Source: Neocallimastix lanati (nom. inval.) (taxonomy: Eukaryota; Neocallimastigomycota; Neocallimastigomycetes; Neocallimastigales; Neocallimastigaceae). Taken from it: a stretch of DNA of 64,000 nucleotides. Positions 31,560 through 44,584 of the stretch are shown one piece after another (within the stretch, counting starts at the first letter, position 1; each line of letters opens with the position of its first letter). The notes under the pieces were generated by a model, which saw only the letters and a list, made by a program, of their open reading frames with translations, did not search any database and was not told the origin of the DNA. The stretch is taken from positions 1,416,501 through 1,480,500 of the forward strand of contig JACVTC010000016.1 of NCBI GenBank assembly GCA_016946835.1. The letters are read 5' to 3'. A program made the position numbers and the translations under genes.

Positions 31560-31910
31560 TCATTTTTTTTTGAATTCAGGTGGTTCCATACGATGCTTAT
31601 TGGCATATTTCTCTTGTTTTTCAATTGCTGCTTTAATATTTTCTTTTAATTCCTTGGTTATTTCGGAAAGGTTTTTAACAAGTTCTTCTGCTCTAGGTAT
31701 TTCAACATTTGTGGGGACTTCGGGAGAATGTCTGGGATTGAATCCATAGTTAGCAAAGAAAGGTGAATTATTAGCAGATTCTTGAATGTTGTTTTTATTG
31801 CTGAATTCTGCTAAGAAAGGAAATCCTTCCAATTAGAACCTTTGAAATTTGTATAACATCTTAGGTATTGTTCAATAACGGAGTTCACCCTCTACGTTAA
31901 ACCATTTGTT
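31560..31910 (-). pseudogene. Integrase C-terminal fragment of dead Ty3/gypsy element 3
   Basis: A 90-residue frame plus broken sequence just upstream: 'S-P-F-F-A-N-Y-G-F-N-P-R-H-S-P-E-V-P' and 'Y-A-N-K-H-R' match the end of the integrase core in element 2 ('S-P-F-F-A-N-F-G-F-N-P-K'). Upstream, 'L-T-x-R-V-N-S-V-I-E-Q-Y-L' is recognisable but broken. RT, RNase H and most of integrase are deleted between this fragment and the protease at 32.2 kb. Confidence 0.75.
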
Positions 31911-32203
31911 TGGTGATAAAATGGAGAAGAAAATTTAAAGGGAATAAAATTTTTACTGTCTTCGATTCATTGTGTTACATTATTAATTATTTTATTAGAT
32001 ATTTTTTCTTTTGGATTGTAAATTTTTTCAGTTTTCTGGCTTTCCGAATTATTGGTATTATTAGGAATTTCGTTTATTAAATTGCATGAAGGAATGAAGG
32101 TTATATAATTATTTGGAATAACGAGACAATTATTAATACAATATTTTTATTTAAAATGAAGTGTTTTAGAAAAGAAATCTATTGTTGGATTATGAGTAGA
32201 GAG

Positions 32204-33238
32204 TCATAAATCGACGACATAAAACTTAGTTTTACAATTGTGATATTTATAACGTATCGAGATTGGCAAAGCTTCTATGAGAATTTTCTGAGTACCACCA
32301 ATTCCTCTTACTTCTGGATGAATGGTTTCGGATGAATAAGGAATGTTATTTTCATTGGCAAAGTAGACATCCATAAGATTAAGTTGAGAACCTGAATCTA
32401 GAAGAATCTTAGTTTTGACTGATAATTTTAAAACATTGAGAGTGAATTCAAATATAGGAAGCCTCAAATTTTGTTGATCTGAGATTCTTGGTCTTCCTTT
32501 GGCCTTTGGTTCAGGATTAGTAATAGAGAAGTGCTTGAGGGTGATTTTTTCTTATTTTTGAGTGGACAATTGCTGAGAGAATGATTTGAGGATGCACAAT
32601 ATAAGTAGAGATTTTCTCTTTTTCTTCTTTCTTTTTCTTCGTTGGTTAGGGGTCCACTATGTTTAGAATTCGAACCATTCTTATTAAAATGTCATCTTTT
32701 CTTATTAGAATTGTTGTTATTATGGTTATTGTTTGATCGATTTTAATTATTTGTAAATTGTCTATGGGCTGATAGACGGCCATCTATTCTAGAAGCTATA
32801 GTTTGCATAGCAGTTAGAGATCTTGGACCAGGGAACATTTCCAGAATTCTTGTAGCGATTTGATCATTTAAACCAACAAGAAATGCATCCATTTTAGCTT
32901 CTTCGTTCTATGATGACTCGTCGGCATAAGAATTGAATTCAAGTATATAACATCTAATGTCGCCTAACCGTTTTTTGCCTTATAGTTCTGAGTTTTTGAT
33001 TCGCAACGAATGTTGAGTCATAGCTCCCATATACAGATTTCATTCTTTCTACGAATGCTTCGTAATTTAACAAGAAAGGGTCCTGATTCTCCATAAGTTT
33101 ATTTCTATTTTTGGTTATAGATTTCCGGGAGTTCATCCTGTATAGTAATTGGGCTAACAGGCTCTGTTCTACTTTTATTTTGTATAAAGAAATAAAAGTA
33201 CCTGGTACACGCATGAAATGACGCCGGAGAAGTAGCAA
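32204..33238 (-). pseudogene. Gag and protease remnant of dead Ty3/gypsy element 3
   Basis: Gag begins near 33238 ('Q-D-P-F-L-L-N-Y-E-A-F-V-E-R-M', 'L-R-T-I-R-Q-K'). It continues in other frames ('E-A-K-M-D-A-F-L-V-G-L-N-D-Q-I-A-T-R-I-L-E-M-F-P-G-P') to a zinc knuckle with the first Cys lost ('Y-C-A-S-S-N-H-S-L-S-N-C', about 32590-32550). The retroviral-type protease then follows ('K-I-L-L-D-S-G-S-Q-L-N-L-M-D', 32415-32370). Several stops and frameshifts. It resembles element 4 closely enough to be the same family. Confidence 0.8.
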
Positions 33239-33239
33239 G

Positions 33240-34335
33240 CTGCAAAACAGAGTATACTATCTGATTAACCGAATTATAGAATTAAATATAATATAATTTA
33301 AAATATTTTTTTATATATTTATGATTATTACTACCAACTGTAAAGAGTTCGAATAGAAACGGATTACAAATAACGAAATATAATACTTAAATCAAAAAAA
33401 AATAAAATAACACGTAATAAAAATTCTCTTTTAAATAAAATAATTTTTATTAATTGAAAAAATGAAATCAATTATTGTTACTAACTATTTGATAGTCAAT
33501 AACTAATACATCGATTTAAATAATGAAATTTACATGTATTTATATTTTTCCATAATTACGTTTTAATATATTATTTCTATCTAATATATATATAACTATT
33601 TATTTATAAACAAAATATTTATTAATAATTTTATTAAATAAATAATTTATTAAAACTAAATAATAACTAATTCAAAAACTTCCAACTTATTCACAATAAT
33701 AATTAAATTCAATACGAGCTCATTTATTATCTATTTAATAAATAAATATTATTTATACTAATGTTTATATATTTACAATTCAAAACTATTTTTTATAAAT
33801 TATATAAGCTAATTTTAACTATTTAAAACTATTCCGAAATTAATTTTAAAGTATTTTAAACTAACTAAACTAAATTAAATAAGTTAAATAAAATTATTAA
33901 ATTAAATAAACTAGACTAAATTAACTAACTTAAATAAATTATTTAAATTAAATTTATTATCTAAAATTATTTATATAATAATTTTTCCTTTTGAAAAGTT
34001 TACATAAATTTATAATTAATTTTCATATATGTAAATCCATAAATTTATGTAATTTTATTACATTAATTAATTATTATATAATTAATTATTAAATATTTTA
34101 TTAAATCTTTACACCAACATTATTATATATAAAATTTAATATTTTTTTTTTTTTTTTGAAAGTAAAGGACATATCAATTTTTTTTATTTTAATATTAATA
34201 ATTGAAATATTCTTTTCTTATTATTTTTGTTGTCTAACCGAGATTTTTTTCAAATGATAAAATGAAATTAAAATATAATAAAAGGTGTTTTTCTTGGTTT
34301 TAGTTTAGATTTTAGAATTATACTGCTATATCCTA
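33240..34335. other. AT-rich spacer, possible LTR debris
   Basis: No coding sequence. The part next to 33240 lies where the 5' LTR of element 3 should be, but no terminal repeat can be matched. Confidence 0.5.
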
Positions 34336-34339
34336 ATAG

Positions 34340-35765
34340 ACTAAAAAAATTTAGGCATAGTAATTTTTGATGAATCCACTCCAGGTAAGTTAACTCTCAC
34401 TGATTCAAATAACAAAAATAAATATAATAGAATTTTATCCAAATCTTTCAATTTTGATAATTATTCAATCCATATATCAAATGAAAATACAACAAGTAGC
34501 ACTAACTCGGTCAATAATCAACAAAAGGATACTAATCAAACTGAAGATACAAGTATTACTAGTTTAACTCATAACCAACAAATTGATGATAATCAAATTA
34601 AAAATATTAAACTTAATTCAAGCTATGAAAACAATAGCTTTTTTATTCAAAATAACGATGATAATGTTACCAACAACTCCAACATGGAATACATTATATC
34701 CATCAACGAACCAAATATCAATAACGAAGGTCAGAACTTTGAACTAATTTCAAATCATTCTATAGAAAAATATAATTGATAACGTCAATACTACCGATAA
34801 AACAGAAAATGCATTCCACAAATTTAGAGAAAATATTAATGAATCTTACTACTCAACTCCGAACTTTGAAGCTATAAATGATGATAATATTGAAACATCA
34901 AGTAGTGATTTCAACTTAAGTACTGACTTCAATTATGACAATATTCCCAACAATACCAATTATGAATTATCAATAAAATAAAGATTCATGGCTTGGATTT
35001 AATAATTAAAAAACCTAAAATTCAGTATAATGGAATATCTTCACCATTAAAAGGATTAGGAAGTCCTTTACTAAACGAAGATCACGTAAGACTCAATTCG
35101 AACTAAAATAATAAAAGAAAATGATAGCAAATTTGATTACTGATATTCCATTTAAATTATTAATAAGTAATTTTATGTATGAATAAGAATCATTTGATTG
35201 AAGCCATCAATGTAGAATTACATAATTTATACGACAATAAAATAATGGTTTTCAAAAAGAAAATTCCAAAAGGAGTAAATCCAACTACAACAAAGTGGGT
35301 TTCAACTTTAAAAAGAGTTCATATAAAGGTAAAGATTAAATATTAGCATATACTGACTCGGATTATGCTGGAGATCCGGATGATAGAAAATTCACCTCCG
35401 GATATATAATTCTAATGGGAATGGATTCAATTTGTTGGCAATCGAAAAAACAATTAGTGGTTGCCACCTCTACTACCGAAGCCAAATATATTGATACCAG
35501 CGAATGTGTTAAGTAGCCTTTATGAATCAGAAATATTTTCATAGAACTATTAAATATAACAAAATCATTCAAAATTATGAACAATAATATTGTAAGTAAT
35601 ATAACACTCGAAAACGAGAAATCAATAATAAATTAAAACATATAGATATAAAATTTCATTTTAATAATGACAATATCAAAAATAATAAAATAACTATAAA
35701 TTATATCAATACCAAAAATTTGACCAAATTTATTTTTTATCATTGTAATATTACCTATTTCTAAT
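34340..35765 (+). pseudogene. Dead Ty1/copia retrotransposon with internal RT deletion
   Basis: Opens with the copia integrase-to-RT junction 'V-I-F-D-E-S-T-P-G' (about 34355), followed by a long Asn/Ser-rich linker open to about 34778. The start of RT follows ('E-A-I-N-V-E-L-H-N-L-Y-D-N-K', 'T-T-T-K-W-V-S-T-L-K', 35190-35320), then an abrupt jump to copia RNase H ('Y-T-D-S-D-Y-A-G-D-P-D-D-R-K-F-T-S-G-Y', 'S-T-T-E-A-K-Y', 35345-35500). The RT core with its YVDD motif is deleted at about 35330. Multiple stops. The opposite-strand frame here is only a shadow. Confidence 0.85.
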
Positions 35766-36073
35766 TAATAAATATTAATAAATAAACTTTAATTAATAAT
35801 AAAACGTTTTATTTTCTCTTAATGTCAAATTAGTGTAAAAGAATATTTATAATTTTTTTTTAAAATAAATAAAAATAAAAATAATAAAAATAAAAATAGA
35901 GTATTTTTTAAATCAATAGAATGTATTTAAAATAAAATTTTATTTATTTCTAAATCTAATTATAATTTATTTATTTATTTATAATTTTAAAGAATATTAA
36001 AATATTTATGGAATTAAATTACAATATGAATGCAACGTTGCGGAATGTAATTTTCCAAAATAACACCACATCC

Positions 36074-36121
<48 letters not shown>

Positions 36122-37240
36122 TATTCAAAATGATTATTTTATTTAATAATTTTGATTATTTCTACTTTTTTATTTTATTTTATTTATTTATTTATTTTAT
36201 TTTATATATATATTTTATTTATTAATTTTATTTATATATTTTATTTATTAATTTTATTTATATATTTTATTTATTTATACATATATTTTATTTATTTATT
36301 TTATTTATTTATTTATTTATTTTATTTATTTATTTTATTTATTTATTTATTTATTTTATTTATTTATTTATTTATTTTATTTATTTATTTTGAAGAATAT
36401 GAATTTATTAAAAATATAAAATCAGTTTAATTTAAATGCAAATCATATTAAAAATTTATATTATTTATTATTATTATTTTTTTTTAATTTACTTTAATTT
36501 ATTATGATTCATTTCTTTGAGGGTAATTTTTTTTTATTTAGGGTAAAATTATTAATTTAATTGTAATTAATTGAATAATTGAATAGTTGAATAGTTTAAT
36601 AGTTTAATAGTTGAATAATTAAGTAAATGATAAATAATATCTATTGACAATAGCGGTAAAAAATGCCAATTATTAATTTGAAACAATGATAAATAACAAT
36701 ATTTATTAATAATGTTATAATAAATACGATTTATAATATAATTAATTACAATATTTATATGCTATTTTACTGTATTAATCTAACTATTTTATGATATTAT
36801 TATAATTGTTTTCTTGCATTAATTTTAATTATTTTATGATATTATTTGAACATAATTAAAAGTAGTTAACTATTAGTTTTAATTTATAATTATTTAGTAA
36901 CTATTTATATTTTATTGACTTTGCCTTTTTTTTTTAATTATATTAATAAGATTTTTTTTATTTTTAATTTTTTTTCTGTTTTTTGCATGTATTTTTTTTT
37001 TTTTTTTTTTTGATTCATTATTTACACAACTATGAAATCTATGAATTTAAAATAATATATGCAATTAACTTAAAAAAATAGTATAAATCTAAAAATTTAA
37101 TACTTGTATTGTATTATATTGAAAAAAACACTTAAAAAAGTAAATAATATGAAGATTATTTTTTTTAATAGTTTATATCAGATATCAAGAAACTAAAATA
37201 AATAAATATAAAAATGGTTATATATAAGAAAAAAATTTTT

Positions 37241-37277
<37 letters not shown>

Positions 37278-38100
37278 TTAATAAAAAAAATTTTTATATT
37301 AAATTCGATAATTAATTTTTTTTTATGCATTTTTTGTATATTTCGCATTAATTTTAATTTTTAATTAATTAAAAAAAAATTTTTTTTATTAATTTTTTTA
37401 AACCTATTGTATATTAAGTCACTATAAAAGAATTTAAAGTTAAAAAAAGATTATTAAATTTAATTAAGACATGAATTAAAAAAAAAAAAAGAAAAAAAAA
37501 AAAAGAGGATAAAAAGTATAAATAAATTAAATAAAAAGAAATATTATATTCATAAGTATTAAATATATGTTATATTTGTATATAATTATGTATCTTCATT
37601 TTAACTATTTTAATATTATTAATTTTAATATTATCCATTATCATATATCCTTCGTTGTGTGGAATTGTACAAATAGTTTTAACAGAAACAATAAACATTA
37701 TTAATTTTATATATATAAAATGTATATAAAATAGATAAATAAATAATATAATTAATATTTTTGGTATTTAAAAATAAAGAAAAAAAAAAAAAAAAATAAA
37801 CAAAATTTTAATATAAAAGAAGCAAATTTCTTCAAATAAAAAAAAATTTTTTTCAAATAAATCTAAATATAATTATTTACATTTATCTTAATTTTAAATA
37901 TTGATTATTTAAATTAATTTATATAAATAAATATATATCTATTATTAAATTATAAAAAAATATATATATAAATTTATAATTTAATATATATTTATATTAT
38001 TAAAAAATTAAATTGTAATATTTAAATAAAAAAAAAAAATTTAATTCTTTAATAATTATAATAAAAAATTTTATAAATATATATTTAATTAATTTGAAAA
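35766..38100. other. AT-rich region upstream of the first GH31 gene
   Basis: Includes (ATT)n at 36077-36121, an ATTT-type block at 36170-36395, long T runs (36988-37010, 37238-37270) and A runs (37480-37505, 37780-37796). It must contain the promoter of the GH31 gene, but no defined box stands out in such AT-rich sequence. Confidence 0.6.
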
Positions 38101-41100
38101 ATGAAGTTTGACAAAGTTTTATTAATTGCTCAATTTACTGCTTTATCCTCTGCTGGTCTTATCAAGAGAGATGATCAATGTTCCTGTACTGTTGAACCAT
38201 TAGCTCGTAAGGATTGTGGTTACATAGGAATTAATGAAAGTGCCTGCGTCAGTAATGGCTGTTGCTGGGATCCATCTAATGTTGATGGCGCTCCTTGGTG
38301 CTTCTACACCGCTAGCGGTGGTAAAACAACAGAATGTAAAAGCAGTGAATCTTATTCTTGTGAAGTTGATGAAAGTAGTCGTACTGATTGTGGTTATTAT
38401 GGTATTAATGAAAGTGAATGTGTCAGTCGTGGATGTTGCTGGGCAGAATCTTCTACTTCTGGTATTCCTTGGTGTTTCAATTCAAAGAAAAATGTAAATC
38501 CAGAACCAAGTCCAGAACCAACACCAGATCCAGAACCAACACCTGATCCAGAGCCAACACCTGATCCAGAATCAAAGAATTGTCCAGCTGATGAAAAGAG
38601 TCGTGTTGACTGTGGTTATATTGGTGTCACTAAAAGACAGTGTGAAGCAGCAGGTTGTTGTTGGGCTGAATCAGAAACAGATGGTATTCCATGGTGTTTC
38701 AATGAAGTTGGTAAAGATATTCATATTGAAAAGGAAGGAATTACTGTTCGTTTCCAAAAACCATATGGATGGAGTACAGTTAATCTTTGGGCTTGGGATG
38801 ATGAAGATAATAATGTTTATGGAGAAGTTTGGCCAGGTAAAACCATCAGTGATATTGGAGATGGTTGGTATAGTTACACTTTCCCAAGTGATGTTTCATC
38901 AGTCAATGTTCTTTTCAATGATGGTAATAATCAAACAAAGGATATCACTAATGTCAAATCATCTTCTTGTTTCAAGTTAGTTGGTGATAATGTTATGAAA
39001 ACTGATGATTGTGGTTTAGGACCAAGTGGATGTTCGTACACCATTACCGATTTAAAGACATCAGAATCAGGAATGACAGCTGTTCTTGATCTCGAAGATA
39101 GAATTTGTGAAAAATATGATATTGATATTCCAAAATTAGATTTCCAAGCTAAATTTGAAACTAATGATAGACTTCATATTCACATTCAACCAACGGATAT
39201 TGAGGATTATCCTCATAATGTTGATGTTCCAGAAGATGCTTATCCATTTGAAATTGAAGATGGACCAAATGATGATTTACAATACTCCTACGAATTAGTA
39301 GATGGAGAAACATTCAAAATTAATATTAATCGTAAAGATGGAACACCAGTTTTCGAAAGTATGTCTTTTATTTTCGAACGTCAATATCTTGAGATTTCTA
39401 AAAATGTTGATAGCAACTCAGCAATCTACGGTTTCGGAGAAGTCTTTGGACCATATAAAAGAAATAGTGAAAATACTTCACATGCATTATGGAATGCTGA
39501 TAATGCTGATCCTGTTGGACAAAATCTTTATGGTTCTCATCCATTCTATATTGAAATTATTGATGGAAAGGCATACGGTTTCTATCTTAAGAATAGTCAT
39601 GGTATGCAATTTTCTATTCAAGATGGATTAATGACCATTCAAGCCATTGGTGGTAACTTTGATATGTATTTCTTTATGGGACCAAGTATGGAAGATATTA
39701 CTAAACAATATTTCCAAGTGATTGGAGCACCAGCCTTATTACCATATTGGTCACTTGGATGGCATCAATGTCGTTATGGATACAGAAATATTGATGAAGT
39801 TCGTGAAGTCGTGGCTAACTACAAAAAGAATAACATTCCATTAGATACCATGTGGATTGATATTGATTATATGGAAAACAATAAAGATTTTACTTATGAT
39901 GCAAAGAACTTCCCAGTTTCGGAAATGAAGAAATTTGTGAATGAATTGAAAAGTAATCATCAATACTACATTAATATGATTGATCCAGCAATTGCCAAGG
40001 ATGATAATTATGCGCCATTCAGTCGTGGTATGGAAAAAGGTATTTTCATCAAGGATAAGAATGGAGAACTTTTCTTAGGTAAAGTATGGCCAGTTAATTT
40101 AAATACAGCATTCCCAGATTGGCATCATCCAAATATTGTTGAATATTGGACCAATGAAATTAAATTATTCAAAGATTTAGCAATGACCGATGGTAATTGG
40201 ATTGATATGAATGAAGCAGCTAGTTTCTGTAATGGAGCATGTAACTCTGGTAGTGATGATTCAAAGTTTAAGATGGGAGAGTTCAATCCAAGAAATCCAC
40301 CATTTGCTATTAATAACTTTGGATACAAAGCTCCATTGAAGACAAAGACTCTTGATATGGATGTTCAATACTATGGAGGACTTATTGATTATGATATTCA
40401 TAATATGTATGGACATATGGAATCAATTGTTTCGTACGAAGCACTTCTCAATATTGATCCAATTAAGAGACCATTCCTTCTTTCACGTTCTACTTTCCCA
40501 GGTACTGGTAGATATGCAGCTCACTGGCTTGGTGATAATCATTCATGGTGGAAGGATATGTATTACTCCATCACCGGTATGCTTTCTTTCCAATTATTTG
40601 GTATTCCTATGGTTGGATCAGATACTTGTGGATTCCAAGCTAATGCGGATGAAGAACTTTGTGCTCGTTGGATGGCACTTGGTGCTTTCAATCCATTTGG
40701 AAGAAACCATAATGGATTAGAATGGGATAATGCTAGAATTCGTAGTCAAGAACCATATATATGGCCAAAGACCGCCGAAGCCTCTCGTAGGGCTTTAGCT
40801 ATTCGTTATAAGATTCTTCCCTACATGTATACTTATTTAGTTAGAACTCATACTCATTCAGAAATGATTCTTTATTCATTTGCTGCCTTATGGCCAAATG
40901 ATGCTACTGCTCTTGGAATCGATAAACAATTCCTTGTTGGTAAAGGTATCTTAATTACACCAGTTATTGAACAGGGTAAAACATCGGTTGAAGGATACTT
41001 CCCAGAAGGTATATGGTATGATTGGTATGATCACAGTAATGTTATTACTGGACCAACCTATAAGGTATTAAATGCCCCAATTGAACATATTCCAGTTCAT

Positions 41101-41490
41101 ATTCGTGGAGGACAAATCATTCCAACTCAAGGACCATCATTAACGGTTTATGAAAATCGTAACAAGCCATTTGAACTTTTAGTTGCTCTTGATAGTGAAA
41201 AGAAAGCTCATGGTATTTTATATCTTGATGATGGTATCAGTTATAATGTGGATGGTAAATTTAATGAAATTGAATACAATGTTGAAAACGGCACTCTCAC
41301 AGCTAAGGGTAGTTACAACTATGATGAACCACAAAATCTTCATGAAATTTCTATTCTTGGAGTATCTTCTAAGCCATCAACAGTTACGGTTAATGATGCT
41401 GATGCTCAATTTGAATTCTCTAACAATGAATTAATCATCAAGAATCTTGATATTAGTATGAATGATGATTTTGTTGTTTCATGGAATTAA
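38101..41490 (+). CDS. Secreted GH31 alpha-glucosidase with three trefoil domains and a CBM26-like module (copy 1)
   Basis: 1129 residues, no intron. Signal peptide about 1-19, then L-I-K-R, a Kex2-type cut at 22-23. Three trefoil (P-type) domains, about 27-72, 83-128 and 158-203, each with 'R-x-D-C-G-Y-x-G', 'G-C-C-W' and 'P-W-C-F'. A Pro/Glu/Asp linker with PEPTPD repeats separates the second and third. A starch-binding CBM26-like module follows at about 205-300 ('K-P-x-G-W-S', 'W-P-G', 'N-D-G-N-N-Q-T-K-D-I'). The GH31 N-terminal beta domain leads to the catalytic barrel, with nucleophile D702 in W-I-D-M-N-E and acid/base D812 in H-W-L-G-D-N. It should release glucose from the non-reducing ends of starch-type oligosaccharides outside the cell. 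There is no dockerin, so it is probably not cellulosomal. Near-identical to the gene at 57102. Confidence 0.96.
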   Translation: MKFDKVLLIAQFTALSSAGLIKRDDQCSCTVEPLARKDCGYIGINESACVSNGCCWDPSNVDGAPWCFYTASGGKTTECKSSESYSCEVDESSRTDCGYYGINESECVSRGCCWAESSTSGIPWCFNSKKNVNPEPSPEPTPDPEPTPDPEPTPDPESKNCPADEKSRVDCGYIGVTKRQCEAAGCCWAESETDGIPWCFNEVGKDIHIEKEGITVRFQKPYGWSTVNLWAWDDEDNNVYGEVWPGKTISDIGDGWYSYTFPSDVSSVNVLFNDGNNQTKDITNVKSSSCFKLVGDNVMKTDDCGLGPSGCSYTITDLKTSESGMTAVLDLEDRICEKYDIDIPKLDFQAKFETNDRLHIHIQPTDIEDYPHNVDVPEDAYPFEIEDGPNDDLQYSYELVDGETFKININRKDGTPVFESMSFIFERQYLEISKNVDSNSAIYGFGEVFGPYKRNSENTSHALWNADNADPVGQNLYGSHPFYIEIIDGKAYGFYLKNSHGMQFSIQDGLMTIQAIGGNFDMYFFMGPSMEDITKQYFQVIGAPALLPYWSLGWHQCRYGYRNIDEVREVVANYKKNNIPLDTMWIDIDYMENNKDFTYDAKNFPVSEMKKFVNELKSNHQYYINMIDPAIAKDDNYAPFSRGMEKGIFIKDKNGELFLGKVWPVNLNTAFPDWHHPNIVEYWTNEIKLFKDLAMTDGNWIDMNEAASFCNGACNSGSDDSKFKMGEFNPRNPPFAINNFGYKAPLKTKTLDMDVQYYGGLIDYDIHNMYGHMESIVSYEALLNIDPIKRPFLLSRSTFPGTGRYAAHWLGDNHSWWKDMYYSITGMLSFQLFGIPMVGSDTCGFQANADEELCARWMALGAFNPFGRNHNGLEWDNARIRSQEPYIWPKTAEASRRALAIRYKILPYMYTYLVRTHTHSEMILYSFAALWPNDATALGIDKQFLVGKGILITPVIEQGKTSVEGYFPEGIWYDWYDHSNVITGPTYKVLNAPIEHIPVHIRGGQIIPTQGPSLTVYENRNKPFELLVALDSEKKAHGILYLDDGISYNVDGKFNEIEYNVENGTLTAKGSYNYDEPQNLHEISILGVSSKPSTVTVNDADAQFEFSNNELIIKNLDISMNDDFVVSWN

Positions 41491-43086
41491 ATAATCAATA
41501 AATAAAGCAAAATAAAATAAAAGAAAAAATAAAAAAAGAAAAAGAAAATTTGGAAATATTATTTATACTTGATCAACAAGTAATTAATTATAAATTATAA
41601 ATTAATATTATAATAGTATAATATTATAAAATTATATGAAATAAATTATATGAAATATTAATATTAACTAATATAATATTTAAATTTTATATAAAAAGTA
41701 TATATATATTGAAAAATAATATAAAAATGAAATATATATATTATAACACTATTTTATAATATCTAAATATTAAAATATAATTTTTATATAATAAAATAAA
41801 TGTAAATTAACGAAGTCAAAATATAAATAATAAAATAACAAAAAATAATAAAAAAAAAAAAGCATTAAAAAAATTAAAAAATAAAAAATAAAAAATATTG
41901 AATAAAAAATATTGAATAAAAAATATTGAATAAAAAATATTGAATAAAAAATATTAGATAAAAAATATTAAAAATAAATCATTATTTAATAATAAAAAAT
42001 ATTATATATAATAAATAAATTTTGATAAAAAATATTTATGAATAGTAAAAACATAATAATATTTAATATGAATTAAATAGAAAATTAAGAAAAAAATATT
42101 TTAATATTATTTATTAATATATAATACTCTATTAATTAATAATTGAATGTTATAAATTTATATTAAAAGTTTGTTTCTACTAAATAATTTATCTTATAAA
42201 TAATATTATATATATATATATATATTTTTTTTCAAAATAAAAATTCTTTTTTTCTTTACTTTTATTCATTGCATTATTAATATTTTTGAATATTATTTAA
42301 AAAAAATAAAACAATAAAAAAATTTACTATCCAAATGAAAAAATTAATTTTAAGCAAAATTTATTATTTTTTCTAATTTTGCTAACTTTTAATACTAAAG
42401 TCAAATTAAAATTTTTATAATTATATTAATAAATACTTTAAGTTCATTCTTCTATAAATATATTCATTTTAATTTATTTTTTTTTATAATAAATTAAATA
42501 TTTATTACACAATGAATTAATTTATTTTATTTTCATTTTATTTCTATCTAAGTTGATATATATATATATATATTTTTTTTTTGTATTATATTATATTAAT
42601 ATACATATATATTAGGAAATTGTATTTGAAATATTTAAATATTAACATTTATTTGAAATGTTTTTCACTTGAATGAATCTATACTTCAATTATTTAATCG
42701 TTATAACAATATACACAACTAAATGTTTATTAAATTTAGGATTATTTGGATTATTTTATAAATATTACAATAGTATACTGTGTAAAATTTAATCATCCCT
42801 TTCGATCTTTTTTTTTTTTTTTAATGAAGATATTGTTTTTATTATAAATTAAATTTAATTATTTTAATTAAAATTATATATTATTTAATATTAATTTTAT
42901 TTTTTTTTTTTTCATTTTTATTTTTATTTTTTTTTATATATTTTATTTATATATTATAATAAAATAATAAATATATTAAAAAATATTTTTAGTTAAATGA
43001 ACAAAATATTTTAATTTATTTCTTTATATAAAATTCAAGAATTTAAATGAAAAAGCATTAATAAAATTTAAATTCCATTTTATCTC

Positions 43087-43117
<31 letters not shown>

Positions 43118-43606
43118 TCTTTTATGACACATGATTTAAAAGGTTGTGAATAAATTATTCCATCATTAATAATGAATAATAAAATAATAATAAAATAAAT
43201 ATATAATAATTATATATATAAATAAATAAATAAATAACATAAATAACAGTAAAATAAATTATAAAATTATAATTATTATAAATAAAATACATTCTGAATA
43301 AAAAAATTGAGAATAAAATTTTTAGAAATTAATATATAAATTATTTTATATTTTATATTTAAATTAGATTAATTTTACTTAGCATTTAATTTATTACAGT
43401 TTATAATAAATTTTATAAAATACTAATATATGAAGAGTCATAATACACTTTTATAATATTTATAATATTTATGTTGTATAATTGATCTAATTTTTATGAT
43501 ACTAATTAAATAGATAAAAATAATCTATATTAATTTTTACTAAATTTATTATAATAAATATTAATAATAATAAATAATAATAATAATAATGATAAGAAAT
43601 ATTAAT
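41491..43606. repeat. GH31 3' flank, duplicated unit I
   Basis: AT-rich but clearly one of several copies of the same flank. Landmarks in order: 'ATAATCAATAAAT' right after the stop; 'CTCTATTAATTAATAATTGAATGTTATAAATT' (about 42125); 'TTATTTAATCGTTATAACAATATACAC' (about 42690); 'ATTCAAGAATTTAAATGAAAA' (about 43033); 'CTTAGCATTTAATTTATTACAG' (about 43380). The same landmarks recur after each GH31 copy. It codes for nothing. Confidence 0.8.
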
Positions 43607-43791
43607 AAGGGTAGTTACAACTATGATGAACCACAAAATCTTCATGAAATTTCTATTCTTGGAGTTTCGTCTAAACTATCAACAGTTACGATTAAAATGC
43701 TGATGCTCAATTTGAATTTTTTAAACATGAATTAATCATCAAAAATCTAAATATTAGTGTGAATGATAATTTTGTTGTTTCCTTGAATTAA
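43607..43791 (+). pseudogene. GH31 C-terminal fragment, decayed
   Basis: Matches the last about 60 codons of the GH31 gene (from residue K1069, G-S-Y-N-Y-D-E-P) up to and including the stop and 'ATAATCAAT'. A one-base deletion in the 'T-V-N-D-A-D-A' region shifts the frame, and several substitutions are present. It is the oldest-looking copy and marks the start of a second duplicated flank. Confidence 0.92.
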
Positions 43792-44549
43792 ATAATCAAT
43801 GTATAAAATAAAATAAAATAAAAATTGAAAGAAAATTTGAAAATACTATTTATACTCACTCAATAAAAAAGTTTTAAATTAAATTAATACCATAACATTA
43901 TAATATTATTTTACAAAAATTTAATAAACAAAATAAATATTAAAATAATATAGTATTTAAATTTTATAAAATGAGTATATATATATATTATAAAATAATA
44001 TAAATAATATAATATATTTAAAATATATCAATATTTTATAATATATCAATATTTTATAATATCTCAATATTTAAATATATTTTTATATAATAAAATAAAA
44101 GTTAATTATCAAAGTCAAAATATCAATAATAAAATAACAAAACAAAAAAAAGAAAGAAAGAAGGCTTTAATAACAAATTAAAAATAAAAAAAAATAAAAA
44201 TAAAAATAAAATAAAAATATTATATATAACTCATTATTGTAATAATATAAAATATTATATATAATAAATTAAATGAAAAATATTTATAAATAATAAAAAC
44301 AGACTCATATATAATTATAATTAAATATAAATATAATTTAAAAAAAAAATAAGTATTTAAAAGTAAAAGTAATACTCTATTAATTAATAATTAAATGTTA
44401 TTAATTTATATTAATGGTTTATTTCTATTAAATATTTTATATTATAAATAACTCACACTCACACTTATTATAATATACAATTTCTTTTTTTAAAAAAAAT
44501 TATTTTTTTCTTTGCCTTTATTCTTTATATTATGAATATTTTTGAATAT

Positions 44550-44584
<35 letters not shown>

